Part shown: one piece after another, positions 17,345 to 25,774 of the stretch
Layout: every line of letters starts with the position of its first letter
Numbering within the stretch: position 1 is the stretch's first letter
Source: Actinomadura sp. KC216
Lineage (GTDB): Bacteria > Actinomycetota > Actinomycetes > Streptosporangiales > Streptosporangiaceae
Assembly: GCF_004348535.1 (NCBI RefSeq)
Contig: NZ_SMJX01000018.1
Coordinates: 1 to 51,391, forward strand
DNA length: 51,391 bases
Direction of reading: 5' to 3'
Notes under the pieces: generated by a model
What the model was told of the DNA's origin: nothing
Databases searched by the model: none
Seen by the model: only the letters and a program-made list of their open reading frames with translations
Made by a program: the position numbers and the translations under genes

Positions 17345-18580
17345 CTATCCGGCGGCAGCCACCATGGGCCGCTCCGTTTCCCTGTTGTTCGGATCACTGA
17401 ACCTGGTCATGCCTGGGACGAGCAGGGTGGCGAGTGCGCTGCCCATGACAAGGAGGCCCGCAATGGTGAGGACGCTCTGGGCTCCGGCGGCACTCACCAA
17501 GGGCGGGATGAGCGCGAAGCCGACCGGGCTCATCCCGTAGGAGACCAGGAAGTCCAGCGATGAGATCCGGGCCTGCAGACGGCCGGGCACTTCGCGCTGG
17601 ATCGCGGTGAACCAGGGGATGTTGAAGACCTCGATCCCGATCCCTCCGATGGCGCAGGCTGCGATGATCATCCAGCTGTGGGAGGCGTAGGCGAGGGAGA
17701 GCGGGACGAGCCCGTAGCTCCCCAGCATGATCATGGCGGGGATGCCGACGCGCCGCGGCCGCCACCGGCTCATCAGCATCGCGCCGACGATCGCTCCGGC
17801 CGAGTAGCCGCCGAGGGCGAGGCCGATGAGCGCGGTGGAGCCGAACTTCTCCTGGCTCACCACGGGCAGCATCACGTACTTGGCCGCCTCGCCGAGGGCG
17901 AGCCAGGCGATCAGCGCGGCAAGGCCCGCGAGGAACCAGCGGTGACGGCGCGCTTCGACCAGTCCCTGGCGGAACTCGGTCAGCATGCCGGTGTTCGCCT
18001 CCGGTGATGTCGCGGTGCCCTTCGCCGGGACGGCGGCGGCGAGCAGCGCGGAGCCGAACCACAGCGCGGCCGCGGCCGTGAGGCTGACGCCCCGGCCGAA
18101 CTCGGCGTACAGCGCCACCGCCGCGGTGGGTCCGCCGACCAGCCAGATCCGAAGGCTGAGGGTGGTGGCGGCGTTGGCCTCCTGGAGCCGGTCCTTGCCG
18201 ACGTGGTCGGCGACGAGGGCCTGGTAGGCGCTGCGGAAGGTGCCCTCGCCCGCGCCCGCGCAGCCGATCGCGACGCAGACGGCCAGGACGGGAAGGCCCG
18301 CGGCGAGGCCCACGACCGCCGTCGCGCCGCCTCGGACGGCGCTGGAGACCGCCAGCACCCGTGTGCGCGGGTAGCGGTCGGCGATGACCCCGCCGGGTAG
18401 GGACCCGGCGACGAACCCGAGCGTCCGCGCCCCGAGGACGAGACCGAGCGCGGACAGGCCGTGGGGTCCGTCCAGGACGGCGAGGGTCAGCGCCGTCGGC
18501 ATCATCGCGGTCGCGGCGGCCGAGGCGGAGTAGCTCAGCCACAGTCGCCGGAACGGGCGTTCACGGAGAAGCGTCAGCAT
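17345..18580 (-). CDS. MFS transporter, 12-helix drug-efflux type
   Basis: A protein of 411 residues in the MFS_1/MFS_3 class. It opens MLTLLRERPFRRLWLSYSASAAATAM, the standard first helix, and has the signature loop GGVIADRYPRTRVLA between helices 2 and 3. Two six-helix halves are separated by a charged loop (TGMLTEFRQGLVEARRHRW). It resembles putative macrolide/antibiotic exporters of the MefA/enterobactin type. The ATG lies 4 bases after the stop of the cysteine-synthase-like gene, so the two are co-transcribed and the pump may export the product of that enzyme. Confidence 0.88.
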   Translation of the reverse strand: MLTLLRERPFRRLWLSYSASAAATAMMPTALTLAVLDGPHGLSALGLVLGARTLGFVAGSLPGGVIADRYPRTRVLAVSSAVRGGATAVVGLAAGLPVLAVCVAIGCAGAGEGTFRSAYQALVADHVGKDRLQEANAATTLSLRIWLVGGPTAAVALYAEFGRGVSLTAAAALWFGSALLAAAVPAKGTATSPEANTGMLTEFRQGLVEARRHRWFLAGLAALIAWLALGEAAKYVMLPVVSQEKFGSTALIGLALGGYSAGAIVGAMLMSRWRPRRVGIPAMIMLGSYGLVPLSLAYASHSWMIIAACAIGGIGIEVFNIPWFTAIQREVPGRLQARISSLDFLVSYGMSPVGFALIPPLVSAAGAQSVLTIAGLLVMGSALATLLVPGMTRFSDPNNRETERPMVAAAG

Positions 18581-18584
18581 CGCT

Positions 18585-19703
18585 TCACCGCCACTCTGAG
18601 CGGGCCAGCACGAGCGTGGGAGAGCCCAGTTCGGCGGCCAGGTCCGGCAGGTAGTTCGCGCATTCCTCGGCCGGCCGGGTGGAGTGCGCGGTGAGGTGCC
18701 GAGCGCGTTCCCGCAGGTCTTCCGGGTCGGCGGTGGCGCTGAGACCGTGTTCTTTCAACCAGTCGTCGCTGAACGCGGTGGCCAGATATCGCTCGCCGCG
18801 GTCTGCGGCGAGGAAGGCCACCTGTTGTTTCGGCTTGGCCCGCATCGCCTTGGCGAGTGCGACGGTGAGGGCCGCGCCGGTGGACACGCCGGCGAGCAGC
18901 CCCTCCGAGCGCACCAGGGTGCGGCATGCCTGGAAGGCGTCCTGGTCGGTGACCATGTACACCTCGTCCAGCAGCGACAGGTCCGGCAGGTTGGACGGAG
19001 TCCAGCTCAACCCCACCCCCGGAGTCAGGTACGGGCGCGGTTCACCGCCGAAGACGGTGGAGCCGTACACGTCGACGCCGATCACCTCGACATGCGGTGC
19101 GTGCTCCTTGACCGCCCGGGCGATGCCGCCGAGCTGGCCTCCGGTGGAGACGGTGCAGACCACCGCGGCCAGGTTGCGGGTCTGCGCGAGCAGTTCGCGG
19201 GCGGTGGCGTTGTAGTGCGCCTGGCTGTTGAGCGGGTTGAAGCACTGGTCCGGACGGAAGGAGCCCGGTGTCTGGCGGTGCAGCCGGTTCGCCAGCTCGA
19301 TGCGCGTCTTGTGGTAGGAGCCGGAGTCGTCGGGTTCGTCCACGACGATGATCTCCGCGCCGAACGCCTCCAGCAGGCCGCGGTTGGTGGGGGTGATCTT
19401 CGGGTCCACGACGGCCACCACCCGGTAGCCGCGGGAGGCGCCGATCATCGCGAGCGCGATGGAGAAGTTCCCCGACGAGGACTCGATGAGCGTTCCGCCC
19501 GGGCGCAACCGCCCGGTCCGTTCGGCGTGCTCGACGATGTACCAGGCGGGCCGGTCCTTGAGGCTGCCCGCGGGGTTGGCGTTTTCGAGCTTGACGACGA
19601 GTTGCGCCTCGTCGGCGTTCGTGAGATTGCGCAGGCCAACGACGGGCGTTTCGCCGATGACATCCAGGATTTGGGGCACGCGGACACGACGTGTCGGCTT
19701 CAT
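18585..19703 (-). CDS. PLP-dependent cysteine-synthase-fold enzyme, SbnA-like candidate
   Basis: A protein of 372 residues of fold-type II. The PLP Lys is Lys49 in NPAGSLKDRPA; the substrate loop is ESSSGNFS (74-81) rather than TSGNTG of CysK; the phosphate-binding Gly loop is STGGQLGG. The VVDPKITPTNRGLLEAFGAEI segment resembles SbnA-type synthases, which join O-phosphoserine and glutamate on the way to 2,3-diaminopropionate. The C-terminal 60 residues go beyond the usual 310-330. No SbnB-like dehydrogenase is adjacent, so a different beta-replacement reaction is possible. It sits between an MFS pump and a small membrane protein, suggesting a small dedicated locus. Confidence 0.8.
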   Translation of the reverse strand: MKPTRRVRVPQILDVIGETPVVGLRNLTNADEAQLVVKLENANPAGSLKDRPAWYIVEHAERTGRLRPGGTLIESSSGNFSIALAMIGASRGYRVVAVVDPKITPTNRGLLEAFGAEIIVVDEPDDSGSYHKTRIELANRLHRQTPGSFRPDQCFNPLNSQAHYNATARELLAQTRNLAAVVCTVSTGGQLGGIARAVKEHAPHVEVIGVDVYGSTVFGGEPRPYLTPGVGLSWTPSNLPDLSLLDEVYMVTDQDAFQACRTLVRSEGLLAGVSTGAALTVALAKAMRAKPKQQVAFLAADRGERYLATAFSDDWLKEHGLSATADPEDLRERARHLTAHSTRPAEECANYLPDLAAELGSPTLVLARSEWR

Positions 19704-19751
19704 GGGCTGGACGATCCTTTTCAGTCGCGAAGCATGACATGGGGCATGTAT

Positions 19752-19774
19752 GCGCCGACATGAGGTGTCGGCGC
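19752..19774 (-). terminator. Stem-loop between the small membrane protein gene and the PLP enzyme gene
   Basis: GCGCCGACA-TGAGG-TGTCGGCGC, a perfect 9-bp stem with a 5-base loop, 10 bases after the small protein's stop and about 50 before the PLP enzyme start. It may be a partial terminator or attenuator tuning downstream expression, since no T run follows. Confidence 0.45.
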
Positions 19775-19784
19775 GCGCGACTGA

Positions 19785-20225
19785 TCAGGTTCGGAGAATG
19801 CAGAGCGTGGCCAGGGCGGCGGCACCGGTGCGGCACCCCGCCAGGCCGAAGCCGTCTAATGGCTCGCCCGGCAGGGGCAGAATTCCCCTGTGCGGGCTCA
19901 ACTCCACGGCGACGAGAGGGACATCCGCCACAAGGGCGGGCGCGGAAACGAGCGGGCCGTTGGCTTGCGAGTCGGGCATCACGCCATGCGGCGGATCCAC
20001 ATGGCACGCTTCGGCTACCGCCTTCACCCCGGAGAACAGGCAGGCCACCGCGCTCACCAGCGGCTCTGGACGATCCGCGGCGCTGGAAACCACATGCTCG
20101 CCGTGGCAGTGCCCCAGCGGCACGCATGGCGAGCCGTAGGCGAGGAAGACCGCGACGATCAGGAAGCCGAACAGGCGCCCGTCGAGGCGCCTGCGACTCC
20201 GCCCAGGTCGTGTCGCGAGTTCCAC
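19785..20225 (-). CDS. Small membrane-anchored Cys/His-rich hypothetical protein
   Basis: About 146 residues from a GTG start. A basic N-terminus (RPGRSRRRLDGR) is followed by one hydrophobic helix (LFGFLIVAVFLAYG), then a region with clustered Cys and His: CVPLGHCHGEH, ACLFSG, EACHVDPPHG and a late GCRTG. This layout suggests an anchored domain outside the membrane that could bind metal or form disulfides. I do not recognise a named family. It lies upstream of the cysteine-synthase-like gene in the same direction, 81 bases away, across a stem-loop. The ribosome site is weak, so the start is uncertain. Confidence 0.55.
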   Translation of the reverse strand: MELATRPGRSRRRLDGRLFGFLIVAVFLAYGSPCVPLGHCHGEHVVSSAADRPEPLVSAVACLFSGVKAVAEACHVDPPHGVMPDSQANGPLVSAPALVADVPLVAVELSPHRGILPLPGEPLDGFGLAGCRTGAAALATLCILRT

Positions 20226-20567
20226 AATCCCGTGATGCTAGCCCCGGAAATCCATTCCACTCCAGCAAGTCGGAGTGAGCGATTTTCAATGTTTATTAAA
20301 ACCATCCAGAAGGTGCACAACCTGCCAGGTCACGGAGTGATGGAAAGATCATCCATGAATCCCGCTTTTCGGATGTAGAGATCCTCACTCGAACCGACCA
20401 CATCGGCGCCCTGACGGCGCGCTATTCACGACCCGCAGCCGGAAGGGTGCAGGGATCAGCGTCGTTCACGGACCGGCGGTTCCTTCGCAGCCTGACGCGT
20501 GACGACCACGCCTGCCTCGCACGCCGTCGATCCGGCCGACTGCGGCGATCAAGGACTTGCCCACCAT

Positions 20568-20586
20568 CTCCTACAATGCATAGGAG
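20568..20586. promoter_or_regulatory. Second copy of the CTCCTAC-N5-GTAGGAG-type inverted repeat
   Basis: CTCCTAC-AATGC-ATAGGAG differs in one arm base from the site at 15902-15920 and has the same 5-base spacer. Flanking CCAT/ATGG extends the symmetry. It stands about 90 bases before the WD40-like remnant and so may be the old operator of a decayed gene. Confidence 0.4.
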
Positions 20587-20676
20587 GATGGTCAGGTGGC
20601 CGACGGCGGTCGAGCGCGTGGCCGGGCCCGAGTTCGGAACGACGAGGTTCCCCACCTCCTCGGCGGCGATCAACCG

Positions 20677-20820
20677 CTCGTCCAGCTTTGGGATCTGACC
20701 AGCTTCACCGCCTCGACCACCAGGGCATTCCAAAGGGCCTGCGCGATGGTCGACCGCGGACTGGAGCGCGACGAGTGGAATGACCACGTCAAGACCGCGG
20801 CCTATCGCCCCACCTGCTGA
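20677..20820 (+). pseudogene. C-terminal remnant of a WD40-repeat signalling protein
   Basis: About 48 codons read VQLWDLTSF, then an Ala-rich helix (AFQRACAMV) and the ending LERDEWNDHVKTAAYRPTC. That ending resembles the C-termini of large actinomycete WD40/NTPase or WD40/kinase proteins (...LTxxEWxxxLPxxPYRPxC). Upstream sequence in this frame has no WD40 repeats, so this is a fragment. A TGA closes it. The identification rests on memory of the tail motif. Confidence 0.5.
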
Positions 20821-20914
20821 CCCGGGGAACCGTGCCGCGGCCTGGAAGAAGCCCGACGCAGCCCTCGGCACCCCAATACGTCAGTTCTTCTTTCGCTGAC
20901 CGCGGCGCCCACCG

Positions 20915-22201
20915 TTATGGGACCTGGGAGTCGGGGGTCTCGGCGTAGTTCTTCAGGGCGGTCAGGAGGGCCTCGTGCAGGGCGGTCATGTCTGTGGCCT
21001 GCCAGCGGCGTTTGTCGTACATGAGCTCTATGGAGAGTTCGGGGCCGTCTCGGTCGACGCTGAGGAGGGCCTTTCCTGGCATGACGCAGTCCAGCATCGC
21101 CCGGGAGGCTTGGGGGAAGTCCAGGTCCACGCCGTCCAGGGCGGATTTCAGTCCGGCTCCGTACTTCTCGGTCCGGTACTGGAGGAAGATGCCGCGGAAG
21201 CGGTTCTTGTCCAGCCAGTTCGCCGCCTGTTTCGAGTGGGCGGCCACCACCGACAGCGGATACTCCTGATGGACATAGGTGGTGTACACGTCGGTGGCCA
21301 CCACGGAGAGGTAGGCGCGGCGGGTCGGGGCCGCCACCTCGCGGCGGAAGGCGATCTCGCCGGTGAGGAGGCCCACGGTCTCGCGGAACTCCGGACGCCC
21401 CCGGCCGTGGACCACGCAGGTGCTGGTGACCTCGGTGCAGCCGGTCAGGACGCTCACCGCCTCCTCGTAGGCGGCGAGGACGGCGTGGAAGGTCGAGCAG
21501 CGTGCCGTGGTGCACACCTCGTCCAGGAGCTTGACCAGGTCCGCGTCGAGCCGGCCGTTGAGGAAGGCCGTTCGGGGGCCTTCCGCCTGACCGCGGGCCG
21601 GACGTCCGAACGGCGGAGGCTCGGCGCCTTCCAGGCGGCGGGACCAGAAGTCCGCCGCGCGGCGGCCCGCGCCACCCGGTGACCAGAGTTCCTCCCGTTC
21701 CATCAGTTCGGCGCGACTGCGCTGGTGGTCGGTGAACTGGGCGGGCACCTCCGGGAGGGTGATCGGGCCGCCGGACAGCAGGTCGCGGTAGGCGAGGACG
21801 AGCTCGCGGACGACGATCTCGATCGCGGCGATGTCGGCGACCGCGTGCGGCACGGCCACGTGGACGCCCAGCAGCCGGGAGGACTCCGCGACCGTCTCGA
21901 TCCGGAAGACGGGCAGCTCCGCCGGGTCCAGGGGCCTGCGCGCCCACCCGTCCAGCGTCTCGATCAACCGGCCCGGGGCGGCGGAGCGGCGGTGGAAGGC
22001 CACGGTCTCCGGCGTGTACGGGTGGACCGTCTGCTCGTCGGCGTCGAGGTCGACGGTTGTTCGGAGCGCCTCGTGGCGGCGGCAGACCGCGCGGGCCGCC
22101 TCCTCCAGGCGGTCGAGGTCGTACGGCCCCCGGAGGATCATCGTCGCGTCCGTGATGATGGTCGGGTGGGTCACCGCCCGCTGGCCCATCGGAACGGGCA
22201 T
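20915..22201 (-). CDS. Stand-alone condensation-domain protein with altered active-site motif
   Basis: A protein of 428 residues resembling NRPS condensation / PapA-type acyltransferases, which form amides or esters from carrier-bound acyl groups. The HHxxxDG motif appears as PHAVADI: the second His (about His119) and the Asp (about Asp123) remain, while the first His is Pro and the Gly is Ile. Other supports are CRRHEALRTTV near the N-terminus and the DFW-type linker AADFWSRRLEGAE. ATG at 22201 has GGAGG exactly 7 bases upstream; a GTG at 22219 is an alternative. It is the last gene of the leftward operon. Probable role: the final coupling of a lipid chain to an amine or alcohol. Confidence 0.8.
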   Translation of the reverse strand: MPVPMGQRAVTHPTIITDATMILRGPYDLDRLEEAARAVCRRHEALRTTVDLDADEQTVHPYTPETVAFHRRSAAPGRLIETLDGWARRPLDPAELPVFRIETVAESSRLLGVHVAVPHAVADIAAIEIVVRELVLAYRDLLSGGPITLPEVPAQFTDHQRSRAELMEREELWSPGGAGRRAADFWSRRLEGAEPPPFGRPARGQAEGPRTAFLNGRLDADLVKLLDEVCTTARCSTFHAVLAAYEEAVSVLTGCTEVTSTCVVHGRGRPEFRETVGLLTGEIAFRREVAAPTRRAYLSVVATDVYTTYVHQEYPLSVVAAHSKQAANWLDKNRFRGIFLQYRTEKYGAGLKSALDGVDLDFPQASRAMLDCVMPGKALLSVDRDGPELSIELMYDKRRWQATDMTALHEALLTALKNYAETPDSQVP

Positions 22202-22219
22202 GCCCGCGCCTCCGTCCAC

Positions 22220-23095
22220 TCAGACCCGCTCGAGGATGATCCGCGCGAGACCGAGGTTCCGGCGCTCGAACTGGCGCGCGCATGACGCGAGGTAGTGGAG
22301 GTAGTCGTCGACGGTCTGGGCGCCCACGACCGCCTCCGCCTCCTCGCGTTTGGCGGCGAGGGTCTCCGCCCAGGTGCGGCAGGTCCGCACGTAGTGGTCG
22401 GGGTCGTTGCGGACGGTGACGACGTCGAAGGTGCGCTCGCTGGCCTCGATGATGTCGCTGAGCGGCGGCATCACCGACTCGGGGAAGATGCGCTCGATGA
22501 CGAAGAGCATCTCCTTGACCGTCCGCCGGTCCACCGGCCGCGCCCGGCCCGCCACGTTCGTCTGGAGCGCCAGCCGGCCGCCCGGTGCCAGCCAGTCGCG
22601 GCAGCGGCCGAAGAACGTGCGATAGGCGTCGATCCGCTCGTCCCGGCTCATCCCGTGCCGGGCGAAGTGCTCGAACGCCCCCAGCGAGACGATCGCGTCG
22701 TACTCGGTGTCCTCGTGGTCCAGCCAGTTCTGGACGCGGACGTCGTAGCGCTCGTCCGTCCATTCCTTCATCGACTCCAGCTGGGCGGGGCTCAGGGTCA
22801 GGCCGACCACCCGCTCGACGTTCTGGACCTCGACCAGGTGCCGCAGCATGCTGCCCCAGCCGCAGCCGATGTCGAGCACGCGCTTGCGGCCGGTGGCGCG
22901 CGCGCCCGTCGCCATGTAGGCGAGCTTGCGCTGCTGGGCGCTGTACAGGTCGTCGTCCTCGCCGTCCCAGAGCGCGCACGAGTAGGTGCGGCTGCGGTCC
23001 AGCCACAGGTAGTAGAACTCGTTTCCCAGGTCGTAGTGGTGCCGGATCGCCTCGCCGGAGGCGCCCCTGTAGGACGGGTCCGAAATGGTGGTCAT
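22220..23095 (-). CDS. Cyclopropane-fatty-acid-synthase-like SAM methyltransferase
   Basis: A protein of 291 residues. Family hallmarks are IRHHYDLGNEFYYLWLD near the N-terminus, the SAM loop VLDIGCGWGSM at about residues 73-83, GLTLSPAQLE, and SLGAFEHFARHG, the CfaS/mycolic-acid-methyltransferase equivalent of xxExxEHxG. It is shorter than E. coli Cfa (382) and close to mycobacterial MmaA/CmaA enzymes, which act on unsaturated acyl chains. The ATG has GAGGAG 6 bases upstream. Next to a desaturase and a FAAL, it may methylate or cyclopropanate a double bond in a carrier-bound chain; plain C-, N- or O-methylation is also possible. Confidence 0.85.
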   Translation of the reverse strand: MTTISDPSYRGASGEAIRHHYDLGNEFYYLWLDRSRTYSCALWDGEDDDLYSAQQRKLAYMATGARATGRKRVLDIGCGWGSMLRHLVEVQNVERVVGLTLSPAQLESMKEWTDERYDVRVQNWLDHEDTEYDAIVSLGAFEHFARHGMSRDERIDAYRTFFGRCRDWLAPGGRLALQTNVAGRARPVDRRTVKEMLFVIERIFPESVMPPLSDIIEASERTFDVVTVRNDPDHYVRTCRTWAETLAAKREEAEAVVGAQTVDDYLHYLASCARQFERRNLGLARIILERV

Positions 23096-23109
23096 CGCAG
23101 GCTCCTCTG

Positions 23110-24738
23110 TCAGTCGGTTTCCAGATCGACGGTGGCGATCGTCGGCAGCTCGCCCGCGAGCAGGAGCCGGCGGGCGCGGAAGCGCTGGACCTTCCCGCTG
23201 GGCGTCTTCGGGACGCTTCCGCGCTCCACGAACACGCACTCGTCGAGCACGATCCCGGCCTTGGCCTGGGCCATGCCGGCGGCGGCACCGGCGATCGCGG
23301 TGACGTCGGCGCGCCTGCGCCGCAGCTCGGTCACCAGGACCAGGCGGGCGGCCCGCCCGCCGCCGACGTCGAGGACCGCGCTGCAGCCGCTCTGCACGGG
23401 TTCGAGGGCGTCGACCGCCAGCTCGACCTCGCGCAGGTTCACGTTGCGCCCGCCGACGGAGATCACGTCGTCGGCCCGGCCGGCGAGGAACACCTCGCCG
23501 TCGTGGACGAACCCCAGATCGCCGGTACGCAGCCCCCGCGCCGTGAACCGGCTCGCGGTCCGCTCGGGATCGCCGTGGTAGCCGGCGGCGAGGCTGGGCG
23601 AGCGGACCAGCAGCTCGCTCACGGTGCCCGGACGCGACTCCAGCACGCCGACTCCGCGGCAGGGGGATCCGCAGCCGACGAGCCACGTCGCGGCCGGGTC
23701 GTCCGGCGCGGTCTCGGCGATCCGCCCGTCGGCGAGCTCGGTGCCGTCCACGGCGAGGAACCGCGGCTCGGCGAGCGGCGCGGTCGCGGAGATCGCCAGC
23801 GTCGCCTCGGCCATCCCGTAGGCGGGCATGAACCTGTCGAGCGACAGCCCGCTGCCCTCGAACGCCGTCACGGCCGCCTGGAGGGTCGCCCGCTCCACCC
23901 GCTCCGCGCCGATGATCGCCGTCCGCAGGGCCAGGGGCCTGCCGAGCGGCCGTCCGCGCTGGGCCCGGGACGCGACGTGCAGCGCGGTGTTGGTGCCCGC
24001 GGTCATGGTGCCGCCGAACTCGGCGAGGTCGCCGAACCAGCTGCGGCCGCCCATCATGAACCGCTCGGGCGTGGACAGCGCGAGCGGCATGTCGTACGCC
24101 CAGGGGAACATCAGGCAGCCGAACATCCCCATGTCGTGGGAGAGCGGCAGCCAGGAGACGACCTTCTCCCGCGCGGGGTCCGCGTCGCTCATGTCGAGGA
24201 TCATCGCGAGCTGCGCGGCGATGGCGCGGGGGGTGAGCATGCAGCCCTTGGGGCTGCCGGTGCTGCCGGACGAGTACTGGATGAACGCGATGTCCTCGTC
24301 GCCGGGCGGCTCGCTGACCGGAGATCCCCGCCCGACCGACTCCCAGGCGAGGCATCCGGTGGCCGCGCGCGCCTCCTCGGGGAGGTACGCCAGCACGGCT
24401 CCGTCGCCGAGCAGCAGCGGCGATCCGGTGCGCCGGCATATCCCGGTGATCTGCTCGGTGTACTCCGCCGTGCTCATCCCGCGGGCCGGGACCGGCAGCG
24501 AGGCGACCGTGCCGCCCGCCAGCCAGACGGCGAGGACGCCGCGCACCGCGAGCGGGCTGTTGGTCAGGACGGTGGCGACGGTCCTTCCCGGCCCGACGCC
24601 GCGGGCACGCAGCCCGCCGGCCATGCGGGCGGCGTCGGCGGCGACCTCGTCCCAGCGCGCGTCGGTGAAGCGCTCACCGGTCCAGCAGTGGATCCGGCTG
24701 CGCCGGGCGTTCAGCAACGACTCCCAGAGCGATTCCAC
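23110..24738 (-). CDS. Fatty-acyl-AMP ligase (FAAL-like)
   Basis: A protein of 542 residues of the adenylating superfamily. The P-loop-like motif is YSSGSTGSPKG at residues 155-165, followed by SWLPLSHDMGMFGCLMFPW, the FAAL-type wording of WLPLYHDMGLI. Later motifs are YGMAEATLAIS, GDLGFVHDGEVFLAGR and a terminal SGKVQR with the catalytic Lys. FAALs activate fatty acids as adenylates and load them onto acyl carrier proteins. The GTG start has AGGAG 4 bases upstream and lies 7 bases beyond the desaturase stop. The FAAL, desaturase and ACP trio recalls the JamABC logic of terminal alkyne/alkene formation. Confidence 0.88.
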   Translation of the reverse strand: MESLWESLLNARRSRIHCWTGERFTDARWDEVAADAARMAGGLRARGVGPGRTVATVLTNSPLAVRGVLAVWLAGGTVASLPVPARGMSTAEYTEQITGICRRTGSPLLLGDGAVLAYLPEEARAATGCLAWESVGRGSPVSEPPGDEDIAFIQYSSGSTGSPKGCMLTPRAIAAQLAMILDMSDADPAREKVVSWLPLSHDMGMFGCLMFPWAYDMPLALSTPERFMMGGRSWFGDLAEFGGTMTAGTNTALHVASRAQRGRPLGRPLALRTAIIGAERVERATLQAAVTAFEGSGLSLDRFMPAYGMAEATLAISATAPLAEPRFLAVDGTELADGRIAETAPDDPAATWLVGCGSPCRGVGVLESRPGTVSELLVRSPSLAAGYHGDPERTASRFTARGLRTGDLGFVHDGEVFLAGRADDVISVGGRNVNLREVELAVDALEPVQSGCSAVLDVGGGRAARLVLVTELRRRRADVTAIAGAAAGMAQAKAGIVLDECVFVERGSVPKTPSGKVQRFRARRLLLAGELPTIATVDLETD

Positions 24739-24745
24739 AGGGCTC

Positions 24746-25744
24746 CTATTCGATGTCGCCGGGGTCGGCGTTCGCCGCCGCCCTGGTGCGCCGGCGTTCG
24801 GCGAGCGGCGCCGGCGGCTGCGCCGGGGCGTGCCGTCCACCGCCGACCCGTGACAGGCCCGCCGCGCGCAACTCGATCCGGTCCCGGTCGATCCGCACGG
24901 GGTCCCAGGCGAGGCCGGTGCGGACGAGGAGCCTGATGAACAGCGCGCTCAGGTCGGCCTCGTACCAGCGGAAACCGTGGCTCGCCGACCGCGGGAAGGC
25001 GTGGTGGTTGTTGTGCCAGGAGTCGCCGAACGACGGGATCGCGAGCCACCCGATGTTGCGGGACTCGTCGGCGGTGCTGAACCGCCTGCGGCCCGCGAAG
25101 TGGCCGATGGAGTTCACCGCGTAGGTGAGGTGGCTGAGCAGGAACAGCCGGACCAGGCCGCCCCACACGAAGCCGGTGAACGCGGCCATCGGTTCGCCGC
25201 CGCTCACCGCGAAGCCGATCCCGGCCGGGGCGACCAGCCCGAGCAGCATGATGAGGACGAAGTGCTCGCTGATCCAGCGCAGATGCCGGTCGCGGACCAG
25301 GTCGGGGCAGTAGCGGATCGGGTCGGACGACAGGTTCTCGTCCAGCAGCCAGCCGAGGTGGGCGTGCCAGAGCCCCCTCAGCACCGCGATCCTGCCGTGC
25401 CCGCCGTAGAAGTACGGGCTGTGCGGGTCGCCCTCCCGGTCGGACATCCGGTGGTGGCGGCGGTGGTGCGCCGCCCAGATGATCGCCGGGCCCTGGCCGG
25501 CGACCGTCCCGGCGACGGCCAGCGCGTCGCGGACCGGACGGTGGGTCTTGAACGACCTGTGGGCCAGGAGCCGGTGGAAACCGGTGCTGATGCCGATCCC
25601 GGCGACCGCGTACATCACGACCAGGCTGACGAGGTCGCTCAGCCCGAAGGCCCTGTTCCAGAGCAGCGTCATCGCGACCACCAGACCGGCGACCGGCCCG
25701 ACCGACACGCCGATGATGAACAGGCGGTGCTGTTTGCCATCCAT
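24746..25744 (-). CDS. Membrane fatty-acyl desaturase
   Basis: A protein of 332 residues with the three histidine boxes of the acyl-CoA/acyl-lipid desaturase family: HRLLAHR, HRRHHR and HNNHHAFP, plus a fourth conserved His in HLTYAVNSIGH. Four helices flank the boxes. The enzyme introduces a double bond (or, in relatives such as JamB, a triple bond) into a lipid chain using a diiron centre and needs electron donors; the two ferredoxins of the divergent cassette are candidates. GGAGG lies 4 bases before the ATG. The charged C-terminal 45 residues (RRTRAAANADPGDIE) extend beyond the family core. Confidence 0.9.
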   Translation of the reverse strand: MDGKQHRLFIIGVSVGPVAGLVVAMTLLWNRAFGLSDLVSLVVMYAVAGIGISTGFHRLLAHRSFKTHRPVRDALAVAGTVAGQGPAIIWAAHHRRHHRMSDREGDPHSPYFYGGHGRIAVLRGLWHAHLGWLLDENLSSDPIRYCPDLVRDRHLRWISEHFVLIMLLGLVAPAGIGFAVSGGEPMAAFTGFVWGGLVRLFLLSHLTYAVNSIGHFAGRRRFSTADESRNIGWLAIPSFGDSWHNNHHAFPRSASHGFRWYEADLSALFIRLLVRTGLAWDPVRIDRDRIELRAAGLSRVGGGRHAPAQPPAPLAERRRTRAAANADPGDIE

Positions 25745-25774
25745 GGGGCCTCCGTACGCTCGGGCCGGTCGAGA

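Larger units (their letters stand above)
20226..20914. other. 689-bp poorly coding gap left of the lipid cluster
   Basis: The first 180 bases are markedly AT-richer than the surroundings and may hold the promoter for the small membrane protein on the minus strand. Then come an inverted repeat (20568-20586) and a remnant of a WD40-type gene (20677-20820). Frames on the minus strand over 20422-20871 look like antisense shadows. The region appears to be a scar at the left edge of the biosynthetic cluster. Confidence 0.5.

Noticed and set aside
20422..20871. Minus-strand ORF of 149 codons
   Set aside because: Mixed-composition frame with no motif, antisense to the WD40-like remnant.
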